DNA of 53,878 nucleotides from Bacteroidaceae bacterium (GTDB taxonomy: Bacteria > Bacteroidota > Bacteroidia > Bacteroidales > Bacteroidaceae). The stretch is taken from contig JAILRU010000131.1 in NCBI GenBank assembly GCA_024697945.1, positions 1 through 53,878 on the forward strand, written 5' to 3'. Of this stretch, positions 35,090 to 44,861 are shown piece after piece. The first letter of the stretch is position 1. The number at the start of each line of letters is the position of its first letter. The translations under genes and the position numbers were made by a program. The notes beneath the pieces were generated by a model. It made no database searches, was not told the DNA's origin, and worked only from the letters and a program-made list of their open reading frames with translations.

Positions 35090-35764
35090 TCACCTCCAAT
35101 CGGGCATTTCAGTCCCGCTTTTGTGCACTCGCTCTATCCGAATACGATAGAGCAGAGTGCTGTAGGCAGGAATAACGTCGGAGGAAGTCTCCTTGTATGC
35201 CAGCTCTTGTGGAATATAGACCAACCAATCGTCGCCCTTGACCATATACTGGACAGCTGTCTGGAAGCCTTCTACTGTGCTGCTGACTGACATTGCGAGA
35301 GGTGCTGCCGTAGCGACATCAAATTCGCCATAGTATGTCTGGCTGAAGACGGTCATATTCGTCTTGCTGAGCGGATAGTTCTCGTCCATAATCCAACCGC
35401 GATAGTAAAGACGTACACTATCGGTATAGGCAGGACTCCACTCACCATCGCCACGCTCGTTTATCTTGCAAACGATATAGTCGGTGGAAGGGCCTTGTAT
35501 CTCCTGACTCTTAAGAAGTGTTCGATAGATTCTCCAGTCACAATGGTCCTCCCAATCGTTGCCGTTGGGATACAACGCCTTGGCCTCAGCAATTGCAGCC
35601 TGGGCAGCGTCATACACTTCAGCAAACCATTGGGCATTGCGAGCCTGCCAATCGTGATGTGCATCGTAACTCTCGTCGCTACTTTTACAGGAAGCGAAGA
35701 GCAACAAAGGCAATAGGAGAAATAAAGTCAGTCTATAATTGACTATCGTCGAACATTGCTTCAT
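35090..35764 (-). CDS. FKBP-type peptidyl-prolyl isomerase-like lipoprotein
   Basis: A 224-residue predicted lipoprotein (lipobox LLFASC, Cys26). The C-terminal about 110 residues follow the FKBP pattern: VRLYYRGWI, GFQTAVQYMVKGDDWLVYIPQELAY, and IPAYSTLLYRIRIERV. It probably helps protein folding in the periplasm or outer membrane. Some FKBP active-site aromatics are not obvious, so activity is uncertain. It starts five bases after the glycyl-tRNA synthetase stop and is co-transcribed with it. Confidence 0.8.
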   Translation of the reverse strand: MKQCSTIVNYRLTLFLLLPLLLFASCKSSDESYDAHHDWQARNAQWFAEVYDAAQAAIAEAKALYPNGNDWEDHCDWRIYRTLLKSQEIQGPSTDYIVCKINERGDGEWSPAYTDSVRLYYRGWIMDENYPLSKTNMTVFSQTYYGEFDVATAAPLAMSVSSTVEGFQTAVQYMVKGDDWLVYIPQELAYKETSSDVIPAYSTLLYRIRIERVHKSGTEMPDWR

Positions 35765-35769
35765 CTTTT

Positions 35770-37323
35770 TCAGAGAAGTTTCTTAAGAAGTGATGTGATG
35801 CTTACTTTGTCCTCGATGATGCTACGCAGGTCGCTGATGGCAACACGGTGCTGTTCCATCGTATCGCGGTCACGCAGGGTGACAGTGTTGTCCTCGAGTG
35901 TCTGCTGGTCAACGGTTACACAGTAGGGACAGCCAATAGCGTCCATGCGGCGATAGCGCTTGCCTATCTGGTCTTTCTCTTCGTACTTACAGTTAAAGTG
36001 GAAGCGCAGGTCATTGATAATCTCCTGAGCCTTCTCAGGCATGCCGTCCTTCTTGGTAAGGGGGAAGACTGCCAGCTTGACGGGAGCCAGAGCTGCAGGC
36101 AAGTGAAGCACAGTACGGGTTTGTCCGTCAGGCAGAAGCTGCTCTTCGTAGCTGTGACACATGATAGAGAGGAACATACGGTCAACGCCGATTGAGGTCT
36201 CAATGACGTACGGCGTATAGCTTTCGTTTGTCTCAGGGTCGAAGTACTCAATCTTCTTTCCGCTGTACTTGGCGTGCTGCGAAAGGTCGAAATTAGTACG
36301 CGAGTGAATACCCTCTACCTCCTTGAAGCCAAAAGGCATGTGGAACTCGATGTCTGTTGCTGCATTCGCATAGTGAGCCAGCTTATCGTGGTCGTGGAAA
36401 CGATAGTTCTCAGCGCCAAAACCGAGATTCTGATGCCACTTCATACGTGTCTCTTTCCACTTGGCAAACCAATCGAGCTCAGTGCCGGGTTGGATGAAGA
36501 ACTGCATTTCCATCTGCTCGAACTCGCGCATGCGGAAAATGAACTGACGAGCTACGATTTCATTACGGAAAGCCTTTCCTATCTGGGCTATTCCGAACGG
36601 GAGCTTCATACGGCCAGTCTTCTGAACATTCAGATAGTTGACGAATATGCCCTGCGCCGTTTCAGGACGCAAATAGATAGTTGAAGCGCCATCGGCTGTG
36701 CTTCCCATCTCTGTCTTAAACATCAGGTTGAACTGACGTACATCGGTCCAATTACGTGTTCCGCTGATTGGACAAACGATTTCCTCGTCCAGGATAATCT
36801 GCTTCAGTCCCTCAAGGTCAATGCCGCCTTCTGCGTTCATAACCTCCTGGAAACGGCGATGCAAATCATCATACTTCCTTTGATTCTCAAGAACACGGGG
36901 ATTGGTAGAGCGGAACTGCGGTTCGTCGAAGTTATCTCCATACTTCTTCTGTGCCTTCTCTATCTCTTTCTGAATCTTATCCTCGTACTTTGCCATCTGT
37001 TCCTCGATGAGGACATCGGCACGGTAGCGCTTCTTAGAGTCGCGGTTGTCAATAAGGGGATCGTTGAAGGCATCTACATGTCCGCTGGCCTTCCATGTGG
37101 TCGGGTGCATGAAGATGGCTGCATCTATACCCACGATATTCTCGTGCAGCAGCACCATACTCTGCCACCAGTATTGCTTTATGTTGTTTTTGAGCTCAAC
37201 GCCGTTCTGACCATAGTCATAAACGGCTCCAAGTCCGTCATAGATATCACTTGAAGGAAAGACGAAGCCGTACTCTTTGCAGTGCGACACAATCTTTTTG
37301 AAAACATCTTCTTGCTGTGCCAT
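35770..37323 (-). CDS. glyS: Glycyl-tRNA synthetase (single-chain type)
   Basis: A 517-residue class II aminoacyl-tRNA synthetase of the alpha2, single-chain type that charges tRNA-Gly. The N-terminus (FVFPSSDIYDGLGAVYDYG), CPISGTRNW, the motif 2 region (GIAQIGKAFRNEI), FRMREFEQMEMQFF, and motif 3 with GVDRMFLSI are all clear. An anticodon-binding domain follows. Length matches the family. It is transcribed leftward from a -7 box at 37368-37361, with the FKBP-like gene downstream. Confidence 0.96.
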   Translation of the reverse strand: MAQQEDVFKKIVSHCKEYGFVFPSSDIYDGLGAVYDYGQNGVELKNNIKQYWWQSMVLLHENIVGIDAAIFMHPTTWKASGHVDAFNDPLIDNRDSKKRYRADVLIEEQMAKYEDKIQKEIEKAQKKYGDNFDEPQFRSTNPRVLENQRKYDDLHRRFQEVMNAEGGIDLEGLKQIILDEEIVCPISGTRNWTDVRQFNLMFKTEMGSTADGASTIYLRPETAQGIFVNYLNVQKTGRMKLPFGIAQIGKAFRNEIVARQFIFRMREFEQMEMQFFIQPGTELDWFAKWKETRMKWHQNLGFGAENYRFHDHDKLAHYANAATDIEFHMPFGFKEVEGIHSRTNFDLSQHAKYSGKKIEYFDPETNESYTPYVIETSIGVDRMFLSIMCHSYEEQLLPDGQTRTVLHLPAALAPVKLAVFPLTKKDGMPEKAQEIINDLRFHFNCKYEEKDQIGKRYRRMDAIGCPYCVTVDQQTLEDNTVTLRDRDTMEQHRVAISDLRSIIEDKVSITSLLKKLL

Positions 37324-37360
37324 TTCTTATTCTTTTATGTATTTACAAAATTTTCGGCTG

Positions 37361-37368
37361 CAAAGATA
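37361..37368 (-). promoter_or_regulatory. -7 promoter box of the glyS operon
   Basis: TATCTTTG on the minus strand, 38 bases before the start. The nearest TTTG is 23 bases upstream, slightly outside the usual spacing. Confidence 0.55.
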
Positions 37369-37449
37369 GCCAAAAAAGGCGAAATATGATGCAAAACCGA
37401 TACATTTTCTTATTTAATAGGGCGATGAAGCAAAAAAATCATTGTATTC

Positions 37450-37481
37450 TTTGGTTAAAAACAAAAGATGTTGTAATTTTG
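37450..37481 (+). promoter_or_regulatory. Promoter of the unknown lipoprotein gene
   Basis: TTTG at 37450-37453 and TAATTTTG at 37474-37481, 20 bases apart. The start codon follows 35 bases downstream. Confidence 0.82.
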
Positions 37482-37516
37482 CCTGTCGATAATGTGAAAA
37501 CGCAACAAAAACATTC

Positions 37517-38209
37517 ATGAAAAAGTTTTTTTCATACATACTACTGGCATCAGCAACATTGTTCATGGTTGGCTGTGACTCTTCGCAGACAAATGAGGAC
37601 GAGAAAAACGAAAACGACAGTATAGCCAACCTAATGAAAGAAGAGGGTTGGGAATATACGGAACTCTCAAAAGTGCCCTTACCCTGTTCCAAGGAATTGC
37701 TCTACACAGTATGGAAGCAGATAGGTGTCATCGAGATATCAAGACGGAAATCGCTTGATTACAAGCAGCACACTCCTATTCTTTTCATTTCGACTGATTT
37801 GGACAAGGACGGTTCGCCTGAGATTCTGCTGCGCGGCGAAGAACCGTATGCTGCCATCTACTCTTATGTCAAGGACTCACTACAACTCATCACCTTCGTG
37901 AACAACCCTCATATAGGGCTTAGTATTACACAGGAAGGCGTTATTCTGCGAAACGGTACAGATCATGACGGTGCCTCAGTCTCACATTTCATCAAGTTGA
38001 AGAATAGCAAGATTGATGTTTCTGGAGAAACCCGTGAGACGTTTGTCATCAAAAAGAACGAAATGGTTTCTGGAGGAGTTCAATATATTTTGAAAAACAA
38101 CGACACACCGGTCAAGGTCAGTGCAGAGGAATACAAGCAGGTTGCACCAGACCAGAGCGGAACCTTCCTAGAAGATATCGATGGTTGGGAAGACTTCCGG
38201 AAACCATAG
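37517..38209 (+). CDS. Lipoprotein of unknown function
   Basis: A 230-residue predicted lipoprotein (lipobox FMVGC, Cys20), followed by an acidic linker rich in Asp, Glu and Asn. The segment STDLDKDGSPEILLRG resembles the Asp-rich calcium loop of FG-GAP/EF-hand-like repeats, but only one copy is visible. The rest is beta-rich and I recognise no family. It is transcribed alone from a consensus promoter and ends in a long hairpin. Confidence 0.75.
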   Translation: MKKFFSYILLASATLFMVGCDSSQTNEDEKNENDSIANLMKEEGWEYTELSKVPLPCSKELLYTVWKQIGVIEISRRKSLDYKQHTPILFISTDLDKDGSPEILLRGEEPYAAIYSYVKDSLQLITFVNNPHIGLSITQEGVILRNGTDHDGASVSHFIKLKNSKIDVSGETRETFVIKKNEMVSGGVQYILKNNDTPVKVSAEEYKQVAPDQSGTFLEDIDGWEDFRKP

Positions 38210-38216
38210 GAAAATC

Positions 38217-38280
38217 ATTAACAAGGCTCTTGCTCGGGAAGAGACAACACCTCGCCCGATGTATCGCCTTGTTAATTTTT
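38217..38280 (+). terminator. Long-stem intrinsic terminator
   Basis: ATTAACAAGGC (38217-38227) and GCCTTGTTAAT (38266-38276) form a perfect 11-bp outer stem followed by T4. An inner TCGGG/CCCGA pair is possible. It closes the lipoprotein gene before the T9SS operon. Confidence 0.75.
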
Positions 38281-38441
38281 ATTCTCAAATTTAATCTCGA
38301 AGACATCATTGAGAGACGGGCAATACATTGTGCTTTTTGAACGGAACATATTTGTCAAAAAGGAAAAAATCATGCCATTGCACGAAATTATGTGTCAACA
38401 GACACAATAAACTAACAATTCACATCGTTATTAATCATAGG

Positions 38442-39380
38442 ATGAAAAAACTGCTCTGGATAGGTATGCTCATCGTGTCCCTTGGAGCAAGGGCACAGTT
38501 CGACGCAGCGTTTACCAACACCTGGGCGCTGCAGTCCTACTACAATCCCGCAGCGGCGGGACTGGACAGCAAATTGAATGTATTGGGAGCCTATAGCCTT
38601 CAAATGGTTGGATACGAGGGAGCGCCAAAGACAATGGTTATCAATGCCGACATGCCGCTCTTCTTCGTCGGACCAAAGCATGGCGTAGGCGCGGCTTTCC
38701 TCAACGATGCCATCGGAGCCTTCAGCAACAAGAAGATTCAGCTCCAATACGCCTACCACAAAAACCTATTGGGAGGTCGAATGAGCATCGGTGTGCGTCC
38801 GGCACTTCTCATGGTCGGATTCAATGGTTCCGAACTTGAACTAAATGATCCGAGCGACCCTGCTTTCGCCACAAACGACATCAAGGGTAACGCCTTCGAT
38901 CTCGACGTTGGCCTACGCTACACCTACAAGAAGCTTTGGTACGCTGGCGTCAGTGCCGTACACCTGCTTGGGCCTACCGTCAAACTGGGTGACGACAAGT
39001 TGCATGAAGTAACAGTCGAACCGACGTTCTTAGTGCAGGGCGGCTATAACCTCGCGTTACGCCATCCGCGCTACAAAGTGGCAATGGATGCCATGCTGCG
39101 GTCGGATCTCCTGAACTGGCGAGGCGACATCAATGCACGCCTCCTCTATGACGGCGAGAAGCACAAGATCTACGGAGGCCTGATGTATAGTCCGACAATC
39201 AGTGCCGGCATACTTTTGGGTTTCGACTTCCACGGCATCAACATCGGCTACTCGTACGAGGTCTATACCGGCGGAGTGGGAGTGCTCAATGGTACGCACG
39301 AAATACTCATCGGATACCAACACGACCTGGATGTCTTCAAGAAAGGAAAGAACCTTCACAAGTCTGTCCGATTACTATAA
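38442..39380 (+). CDS. porP: T9SS outer-membrane protein PorP/SprF family
   Basis: A 312-residue outer-membrane beta-barrel protein of the PorP/SprF family. The signal peptide is KKLLWIGMLIVSLGARAQ, and FDAAFTNTWALQSYYNPAAAG is the characteristic N-terminus after it. ATG 38442 is chosen; the longer frame adds only basic, cysteine-containing leader sequence. It opens the porP-K-L-M-N operon and works with PorK/PorN rings at the outer membrane. No consensus promoter is obvious in the preceding 160 bases. Confidence 0.92.
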   Translation: MKKLLWIGMLIVSLGARAQFDAAFTNTWALQSYYNPAAAGLDSKLNVLGAYSLQMVGYEGAPKTMVINADMPLFFVGPKHGVGAAFLNDAIGAFSNKKIQLQYAYHKNLLGGRMSIGVRPALLMVGFNGSELELNDPSDPAFATNDIKGNAFDLDVGLRYTYKKLWYAGVSAVHLLGPTVKLGDDKLHEVTVEPTFLVQGGYNLALRHPRYKVAMDAMLRSDLLNWRGDINARLLYDGEKHKIYGGLMYSPTISAGILLGFDFHGINIGYSYEVYTGGVGVLNGTHEILIGYQHDLDVFKKGKNLHKSVRLL

Positions 39381-39437
39381 GAAACAAACCTGGGAAAGCC
39401 TAGGATAACCTAGGAACTCCTATATAATAATATAATA

Positions 39438-40973
39438 ATGAAGAAAAGAAATCTGCTTTTAGCAGGTGCGGCCATCAGCTGCATAACACTGGCCTCCTGC
39501 TTTGGTGGTAATTCCTCGGCAAATGCCATAGGAGGCGAGCTGACCGGTGTCAAAGGCTCCTCCTTCTCGGAACCCACTCCCTTCGGCATGGTTCCCATAC
39601 ACAAGGGTTCCCTCAAGATTGGTCTTGAGAAAAACGATACGCTTTGGGGTACTGAATTCCCACTGCGCGACATCAGCGTTGATGGATTCTGGATGGACCA
39701 GCACGAAATAAGCAATGCCAAGTACCGCCAGTTCGTCAATTGGGTGCGCGACAGTATCATTCGCGAACGTCTCGCAGACCCCGCATACGGAGGAGATGAA
39801 ACGTACAAAATCGAAGAGGACAAAGAAGGTAATCCCATCACGCCTCATCTCGACTGGAGCAAGGCTATTCCCTGGCGCAAAGCCAACGAGGACGAGGACC
39901 GTGCCATTCAGAGCGTCTATACCATTCATCCCATCGACGGCACAAAGATGCTCGATGCAAGCCAGATGAACTATCGCTACGAAATCTACGACTACGTAGC
40001 TGCTGCACAGCGCAAGTACCGTCTCAATCCCGAAGAACGTGACCTTAACACAGACCACGCCGTCAGCAACGAGCAGGTTATCATCAGTAAGGATACCGCA
40101 TGGATTGACGACGACGGAAATATCATTCGACAGACCATCACACGTCCGCTCTCTGGAGCATGGGACTTCCTCAACACCTACATTGTCAATATCTATCCCG
40201 ATACGACTTGCTGGGTCAATGACTTCCGCAATGCCGACAACGAGCGATACATGAAGCTCTACTTCTCCAATCCCGCCTTTGATGACTATCCTGTAGTGGG
40301 CGTTACATGGGAACAGGCCAATGCCTTCTGCGCATGGCGTACTAATTTCCTAATGAAGGGCTTGGGTGGCTATGCCAAGCAGATTCAGCGCTATCGTTTG
40401 CCGAGCGAAGTGGAATGGGAATATGCAGCTCGTGGCAAAGAAGGCAATCCTTTCCCGTGGGAAAGCAAAGAAGTCAAGAGCGACAAGGGATGCTTCTATG
40501 CCAACTTCAAACCCGACCGTGGCAACTACACCCAGGACGGTTCGCTTATCACAAGTAAGTGCGGCATTTTCAGTGCCAACAGCAATGGTCTCTATGATAT
40601 GGCAGGCAATGTGGCCGAGTGGACAAGTACCGTCTATACTGAAGCCGGTGTAGAGAGCATGGCCGACATGAATCCGGAGCTCTCCTACAACGCTGCGAAG
40701 GAAGACCCATACCGTTTGAAGAAGAAGTCTGTCAGAGGCGGCTCCTGGAAAGACCCTGAGAGTATGATACGTAGTGCTTGGCGCTCATATGAATACCAGA
40801 ACCAGCCCCGATGCTTCGTCGGCTTCCGCTGCGTTCGCACAATGGTGAACGACAAGGCCGGCACCAACAAGGCAAATGGCAACAATTCCTCTGCCAAGGG
40901 CGGCAACAAGAAGGGCGGTTCAAAAGCTTCCTCCACAGGACAGACACTCAGCACCCGCAAGACACGCCGCTAA
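39438..40973 (+). CDS. porK: T9SS ring lipoprotein PorK/GldK
   Basis: A 511-residue lipoprotein (lipobox TLASC, Cys21) with a formylglycine-generating-enzyme/sulfatase-modifying (SUMF1-like) fold: DGFWMDQHEISNAKYRQFV, WEYAARGKEGNPFPW, and VRGGSWKDPESMIRSAWR. In the T9SS this fold is structural: PorK forms a large periplasmic ring with PorN at the outer membrane. The C-terminus is a low-complexity basic tail (GGNKKGGSK ... TRKTRR). It is followed 46 bases later by porL. Confidence 0.95.
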   Translation: MKKRNLLLAGAAISCITLASCFGGNSSANAIGGELTGVKGSSFSEPTPFGMVPIHKGSLKIGLEKNDTLWGTEFPLRDISVDGFWMDQHEISNAKYRQFVNWVRDSIIRERLADPAYGGDETYKIEEDKEGNPITPHLDWSKAIPWRKANEDEDRAIQSVYTIHPIDGTKMLDASQMNYRYEIYDYVAAAQRKYRLNPEERDLNTDHAVSNEQVIISKDTAWIDDDGNIIRQTITRPLSGAWDFLNTYIVNIYPDTTCWVNDFRNADNERYMKLYFSNPAFDDYPVVGVTWEQANAFCAWRTNFLMKGLGGYAKQIQRYRLPSEVEWEYAARGKEGNPFPWESKEVKSDKGCFYANFKPDRGNYTQDGSLITSKCGIFSANSNGLYDMAGNVAEWTSTVYTEAGVESMADMNPELSYNAAKEDPYRLKKKSVRGGSWKDPESMIRSAWRSYEYQNQPRCFVGFRCVRTMVNDKAGTNKANGNNSSAKGGNKKGGSKASSTGQTLSTRKTRR

Positions 40974-41019
40974 TACATTTTTCCACCAGCATAACAAACC
41001 TTGAAAAGATACAAAAGAA

Positions 41020-41865
41020 ATGAATCCTATAGCTAAATTGCAGAAATGGATGGATTCCCCATCCGGCCAAGTATTTATGAATTACGCCTACAGCTGGGGT
41101 GCTGCAGTCGTGGTTTTAGGTGCATTGTTCAAACTGACGCACATTCCTGGAGCCAACGAGATACTGTTCATCAGTATGATTACCGAGGTATTTGTCTTCT
41201 TCATCTCCGGTTTCGAAAAGACGTACGAGAAGACGCCTCATGCTGAAGGTGAAGGTGCATCCATCGTAGTGGCAGGCGGTGCTGCACTCCCCGAGGGTGC
41301 AGAGATACCGGAAGGTCCTATCGTCATCGGTGGCGGAGGCCCAGCCGTGATTGGCGGTACTGTCAGCGGTGGAGCCATTGATCCCGATGCCCTAGCAGCA
41401 GGCACAGGCCTGAGTGCAGCAGCAGCCAATCTCGCTGCAGCAGGCCAGGCAGCAGCACAGGCACAGCTCGCCCTCGAGCAGATACAGAACGGCGGTCCGG
41501 CCATCGATGCCAACCAAATCAAGGCAACCGACCCTGCTACTGTCGAAGAGGCCATCACAAACTATGCCGAGGTACTCCAGGAACTCACCGAGGTATTTGG
41601 TCGCGTCAAGAAACAGGCAGAGCGCATGTCCACAGACAGCGAGGAAATGGAGAACCTCAACCGCTCTATCACAGGCATTGCCACCGTCTATGAGCTGCAG
41701 CTGCGCAACATCAGCAAGCAGGTCAGCACCATCGAGCAGATTGACGAGCAGACACGCCGCATGGCACAGCAGATAGAGGAACTCAACAATGTCTATGCAC
41801 GCATGATTAATGCCCTCACCGTCAACATGGGCGTTGCAGGCGGCGCAGCAGCAAGCGAGAAATAA
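41020..41865 (+). CDS. porL: T9SS inner-membrane motor protein PorL/GldL
   Basis: A 281-residue inner-membrane protein with two closely spaced helices (about 18-70), including WGAAVVVLGALFKLTHIPG, where the membrane-embedded acidic and polar residues belong to the proton-driven motor. A Gly/Ala-rich linker (about 85-150) and a long helical, coiled-coil cytoplasmic domain follow. The linker, rich in Ala and Gly, seems longer than in many homologues. It pairs with PorM, encoded next. Confidence 0.95.
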   Translation: MNPIAKLQKWMDSPSGQVFMNYAYSWGAAVVVLGALFKLTHIPGANEILFISMITEVFVFFISGFEKTYEKTPHAEGEGASIVVAGGAALPEGAEIPEGPIVIGGGGPAVIGGTVSGGAIDPDALAAGTGLSAAAANLAAAGQAAAQAQLALEQIQNGGPAIDANQIKATDPATVEEAITNYAEVLQELTEVFGRVKKQAERMSTDSEEMENLNRSITGIATVYELQLRNISKQVSTIEQIDEQTRRMAQQIEELNNVYARMINALTVNMGVAGGAAASEK

Positions 41866-41916
41866 AGGACTCTGGCCATCCAGAGCATTCAGAATAATCC
41901 GATTATTCAGACAACA

Positions 41917-43479
41917 ATGCCTATAAAGAAGAAAAGGATATCCCCACGTCAGAAGATGATCAACCTGATGTACCTGGTCCTCCTGGCCATGTTGGCACTC
42001 AACGTGTCGAACGACGTACTTGAAGGTTTCGACCGTGTATCTGACGGACTGAAGAAGAGTACCCAGAATGCCACTAAATCCAACATGGGCATCTACGACA
42101 CCTTCGACCAGCAGATGAAGAACAACCCTGCGAAGGTGAAGCAGTGGTACGAGAAGGCACAGTATGTACGCGGCATGAGCGACTCTCTCTACAACCTTGC
42201 AGAGGAGCTCAAGGAGGCCATCGTCCGTAAGAGCGACGGCAAGGATGCCGACGTCAACAACATAAAGAACCGTGAGGACTTGGAGGCCAGCACTCAAGTG
42301 ATGCTTGCTCCCGGCACAGGACGTGGCAAAGAACTCCTCAACGCCATCAACAGCTACCGCGAGCGCATCGTGAAGATGGTGACGGACAAGGACAAAAGGG
42401 AAATCATCGCCAGCAATCTCACCACCGAGGTGCCCCAGAAGGCAAAGGTCCTCGGCAAGAACTGGCAGGAATATGCCTTCGAGAACCAGCCTACGGCAGC
42501 TGCTGTCACGCTGCTCACCAAGATTCAGAGCGACGTGCGCCATGCAGAGGGTGAGGTGCTCCACAACCTAGTGAGCAACATCGACGTCAAGGACATCCGC
42601 GTCAACCAGCTCAATGCCTACGTCATTCCCGTTTCCCAGACAGTCGTTCAGGGCGGACGCTTCAGCGCACAAATCATCATGGCAGCTGTCGATACCACAC
42701 GCCGCCCGACCATCTACATCGGTGGCAAACCCATACAGAGCGACAAAGGCTACTATGAGACCGTCTGCAGCAAGACTGGCGACTTCACCCTGAATGGTTT
42801 CATTGAGATGCTGAACGGCGACGGCGAGAAAATAACGCGCGACTTCTCTCAGAAATACACCGTCGTGGCTCCCAGCGCTACGGTCAGCGCCGACATCATG
42901 AACGTGCTCTATGCAGGCTACGACAACCCGATAAGCGTTTCCGTGCCCGGCATTCCCAGCAACAAGCTCCGCGTCAGCATGACTGGCGGCAGCTTCGAGC
43001 AGAAAGGCGACGGCAAGTACAACGCACGTCCCACCACGCCTGGCACGGAAGCCGTCATCACCGTAGCAGCCGAGAATGAAGGCCGCATGCAGGAGATGGG
43101 TAAGTTCACCTTCCGCGTGCGCAAACTCCCCGACCCCACCGCCTATATCGCATACGCTGCTGAGGGCGGCGAGGAGCACTTCACAGGCGGCAGCCTCTCC
43201 AAGCAAATCCTCATGGGCACAGACGGCATCGGTGCAGCCATCGACGACGGACTGCTTAACATTCAGTTCCGCGTGAACAGCTTCGAGATGCTTCTCTTCG
43301 ACGCAATGGGTAATGCCGTGCCATTCCAGAGCAACGGCGCGAAGTTCTCCGACCAGCAGAAGGCACAAATGCGCGGCTTGGCTCGTAACAAACGACTCTT
43401 CATCCGCGACATACATGCCACAGGTCCTGACGGCATAGAGCGCACGCTCAACAATCCCATGGAGGTCATCATCAAATGA
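41917..43479 (+). CDS. porM: T9SS motor/shaft protein PorM/GldM
   Basis: A 520-residue protein with one N-terminal membrane helix (MINLMYLVLLAMLALNVSND) and a large periplasmic part: a helical D1 domain followed by Ig-like beta domains (for example GRFSAQIIMAAVDTTRRPTIY). PorM extends from the PorL motor across the periplasm to the PorK/N ring and transmits energy for secretion. The length is normal for the family. Confidence 0.95.
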   Translation: MPIKKKRISPRQKMINLMYLVLLAMLALNVSNDVLEGFDRVSDGLKKSTQNATKSNMGIYDTFDQQMKNNPAKVKQWYEKAQYVRGMSDSLYNLAEELKEAIVRKSDGKDADVNNIKNREDLEASTQVMLAPGTGRGKELLNAINSYRERIVKMVTDKDKREIIASNLTTEVPQKAKVLGKNWQEYAFENQPTAAAVTLLTKIQSDVRHAEGEVLHNLVSNIDVKDIRVNQLNAYVIPVSQTVVQGGRFSAQIIMAAVDTTRRPTIYIGGKPIQSDKGYYETVCSKTGDFTLNGFIEMLNGDGEKITRDFSQKYTVVAPSATVSADIMNVLYAGYDNPISVSVPGIPSNKLRVSMTGGSFEQKGDGKYNARPTTPGTEAVITVAAENEGRMQEMGKFTFRVRKLPDPTAYIAYAAEGGEEHFTGGSLSKQILMGTDGIGAAIDDGLLNIQFRVNSFEMLLFDAMGNAVPFQSNGAKFSDQQKAQMRGLARNKRLFIRDIHATGPDGIERTLNNPMEVIIK

Positions 43480-43501
43480 TAATTGAAAATTGAAAGATAT
43501 T

Positions 43502-44611
43502 ATGAAACGCATAACCTTGTTCTTTATACTGATGTTTGGCATGGGTGCCTTATCCATTGTCAATTATCCATTATCAATTGGCTCTGCCCAAGCACAACCT
43601 GCCAAGCGTCGTGTCACTCCGCCCGCTGGAAACGAGCAGGCACCTAAAGCCGCAACAGGTACCGACCGCGCATCGCTCATGTTCCCAACGACAGACGCTA
43701 TGCCCGAAGACGTGATATGGAAACGCGACATCTATCGCCAACTTGACCTCACGAAGGACAAGAATGCCCCAATGTATTATCCCGTAGAGCCTATAGGAAG
43801 ACAGGTGAACCTCTTCACATACCTGTTCCGCCTCATCCTCACCGGCCGTGTCACAGCCTATACCTACAAGCTGGACGGCAACGAGTCGTTCGACGAGAAG
43901 GACAAGCTCGAAGTGAAGGATATGCTGGAGCGTTACGGCATCTATTATGAAGAGAGCGGAGGCAAGCTGACCGTTGCCGACAGCGATGTGCCAAGTGCCG
44001 AGGCTAAGCGCTACTACATCAAGGAGAGCATCTATCTGGACCAGCGTACTGGCACTTTCACCACAAAGGTGACAGCCCTCTGCCCCATCCTCATGCGCGG
44101 CGCAGACGAGTTCACCACCGAAGCTACACCCTACCCTCTCTTCTGGGTTAACTACGATGACATTGCCCCTTGGCTTGCCAAGCTCCCAATGATGCCGAGC
44201 GACCTGAACAATGTCACCAATATGACAGCCGACGACTACTTCACCATGAATCGCTACGATGGCAAGATCTACAAGACCAACAACATGCAGGGCAAAGTGC
44301 TTCAGAACTACTGCGAGACAGATAGCGACATGGTAGCTGAGCAGACACGTATCGAGAAACAGATAGACGACTTCAAGAACAATGTCTGGGGCGATGGATT
44401 CCTGGCAGACACGACAAAGAAGGACAGCCTCGATGCTGAAATGGCTGCTAAGGAAGAGAAGCCTTCAAAGGGTTTGCTATTCCGCAGCAAGAAGGATAAG
44501 AGCAGTGCTTCCGTGAGCGCCAAGAGTAACGACACTGCAGCCAAGAAGGAGAAGAGCGGAGCAGCTGCCAACACTACATCCCGCGTCAGTGCCCGCCGCC
44601 AGAGAAGATAG
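43502..44611 (+). CDS. porN: T9SS ring protein PorN/GldN
   Basis: A 369-residue periplasmic protein and the last gene of the operon. ATG 43502 is used; the TTG at 43490 lies in an A/T-rich phrase repeat. The signal peptide includes a copy of the phrase repeat (ATTGTCAATTATCCATTATC), encoding SIVNYPLSI. The core matches GldN (EDVIWKRDIYRQLDLTKDKN, and RGADEFTTEATPYPLFWVNYDD). The C-terminus is a charged low-complexity tail (KKEKSGAAANTTSRVSARRQ). It forms the ring with PorK. Confidence 0.93.
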   Translation: MKRITLFFILMFGMGALSIVNYPLSIGSAQAQPAKRRVTPPAGNEQAPKAATGTDRASLMFPTTDAMPEDVIWKRDIYRQLDLTKDKNAPMYYPVEPIGRQVNLFTYLFRLILTGRVTAYTYKLDGNESFDEKDKLEVKDMLERYGIYYEESGGKLTVADSDVPSAEAKRYYIKESIYLDQRTGTFTTKVTALCPILMRGADEFTTEATPYPLFWVNYDDIAPWLAKLPMMPSDLNNVTNMTADDYFTMNRYDGKIYKTNNMQGKVLQNYCETDSDMVAEQTRIEKQIDDFKNNVWGDGFLADTTKKDSLDAEMAAKEEKPSKGLLFRSKKDKSSASVSAKSNDTAAKKEKSGAAANTTSRVSARRQRR

Positions 44612-44666
44612 CTCTCACAAACACAGAAAACAAGTTCGCAGCACCCACTGCGATTGATTCCTACCA

Positions 44667-44701
44667 GCGCCCGTTGCAAACACCAGCAGCGGGCGCTTTT
44701 A
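44667..44701 (+). terminator. Terminator of the T9SS operon
   Basis: GCGCCCGTTGC (44667-44677) and GCAGCGGGCGC (44686-44696) form a stem followed by TTTTAT, 55 bases after the porN stop. Confidence 0.88.
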
Positions 44702-44705
44702 TATA

Positions 44706-44747
44706 CATTTTACTTAAGTATTTTCTTCCATTTTACTTAAGTATTTT
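44706..44747. repeat. Two direct copies of a 19-base sequence
   Basis: CATTTTACTTAAGTATTTT occurs at 44706-44724 and 44729-44747, a 23-base period, just after the T9SS terminator. Confidence 0.85.
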
Positions 44748-44861
44748 GACCCTAAAATCTATACCTTTCTTACCCTAAAACCTTAACCTTTTCCACCATG
44801 AAACCTTAACGTTAACGGATAGGAAAGGTCGCTTCGTCGTTAGCGTCCTATCCCTACCGTC

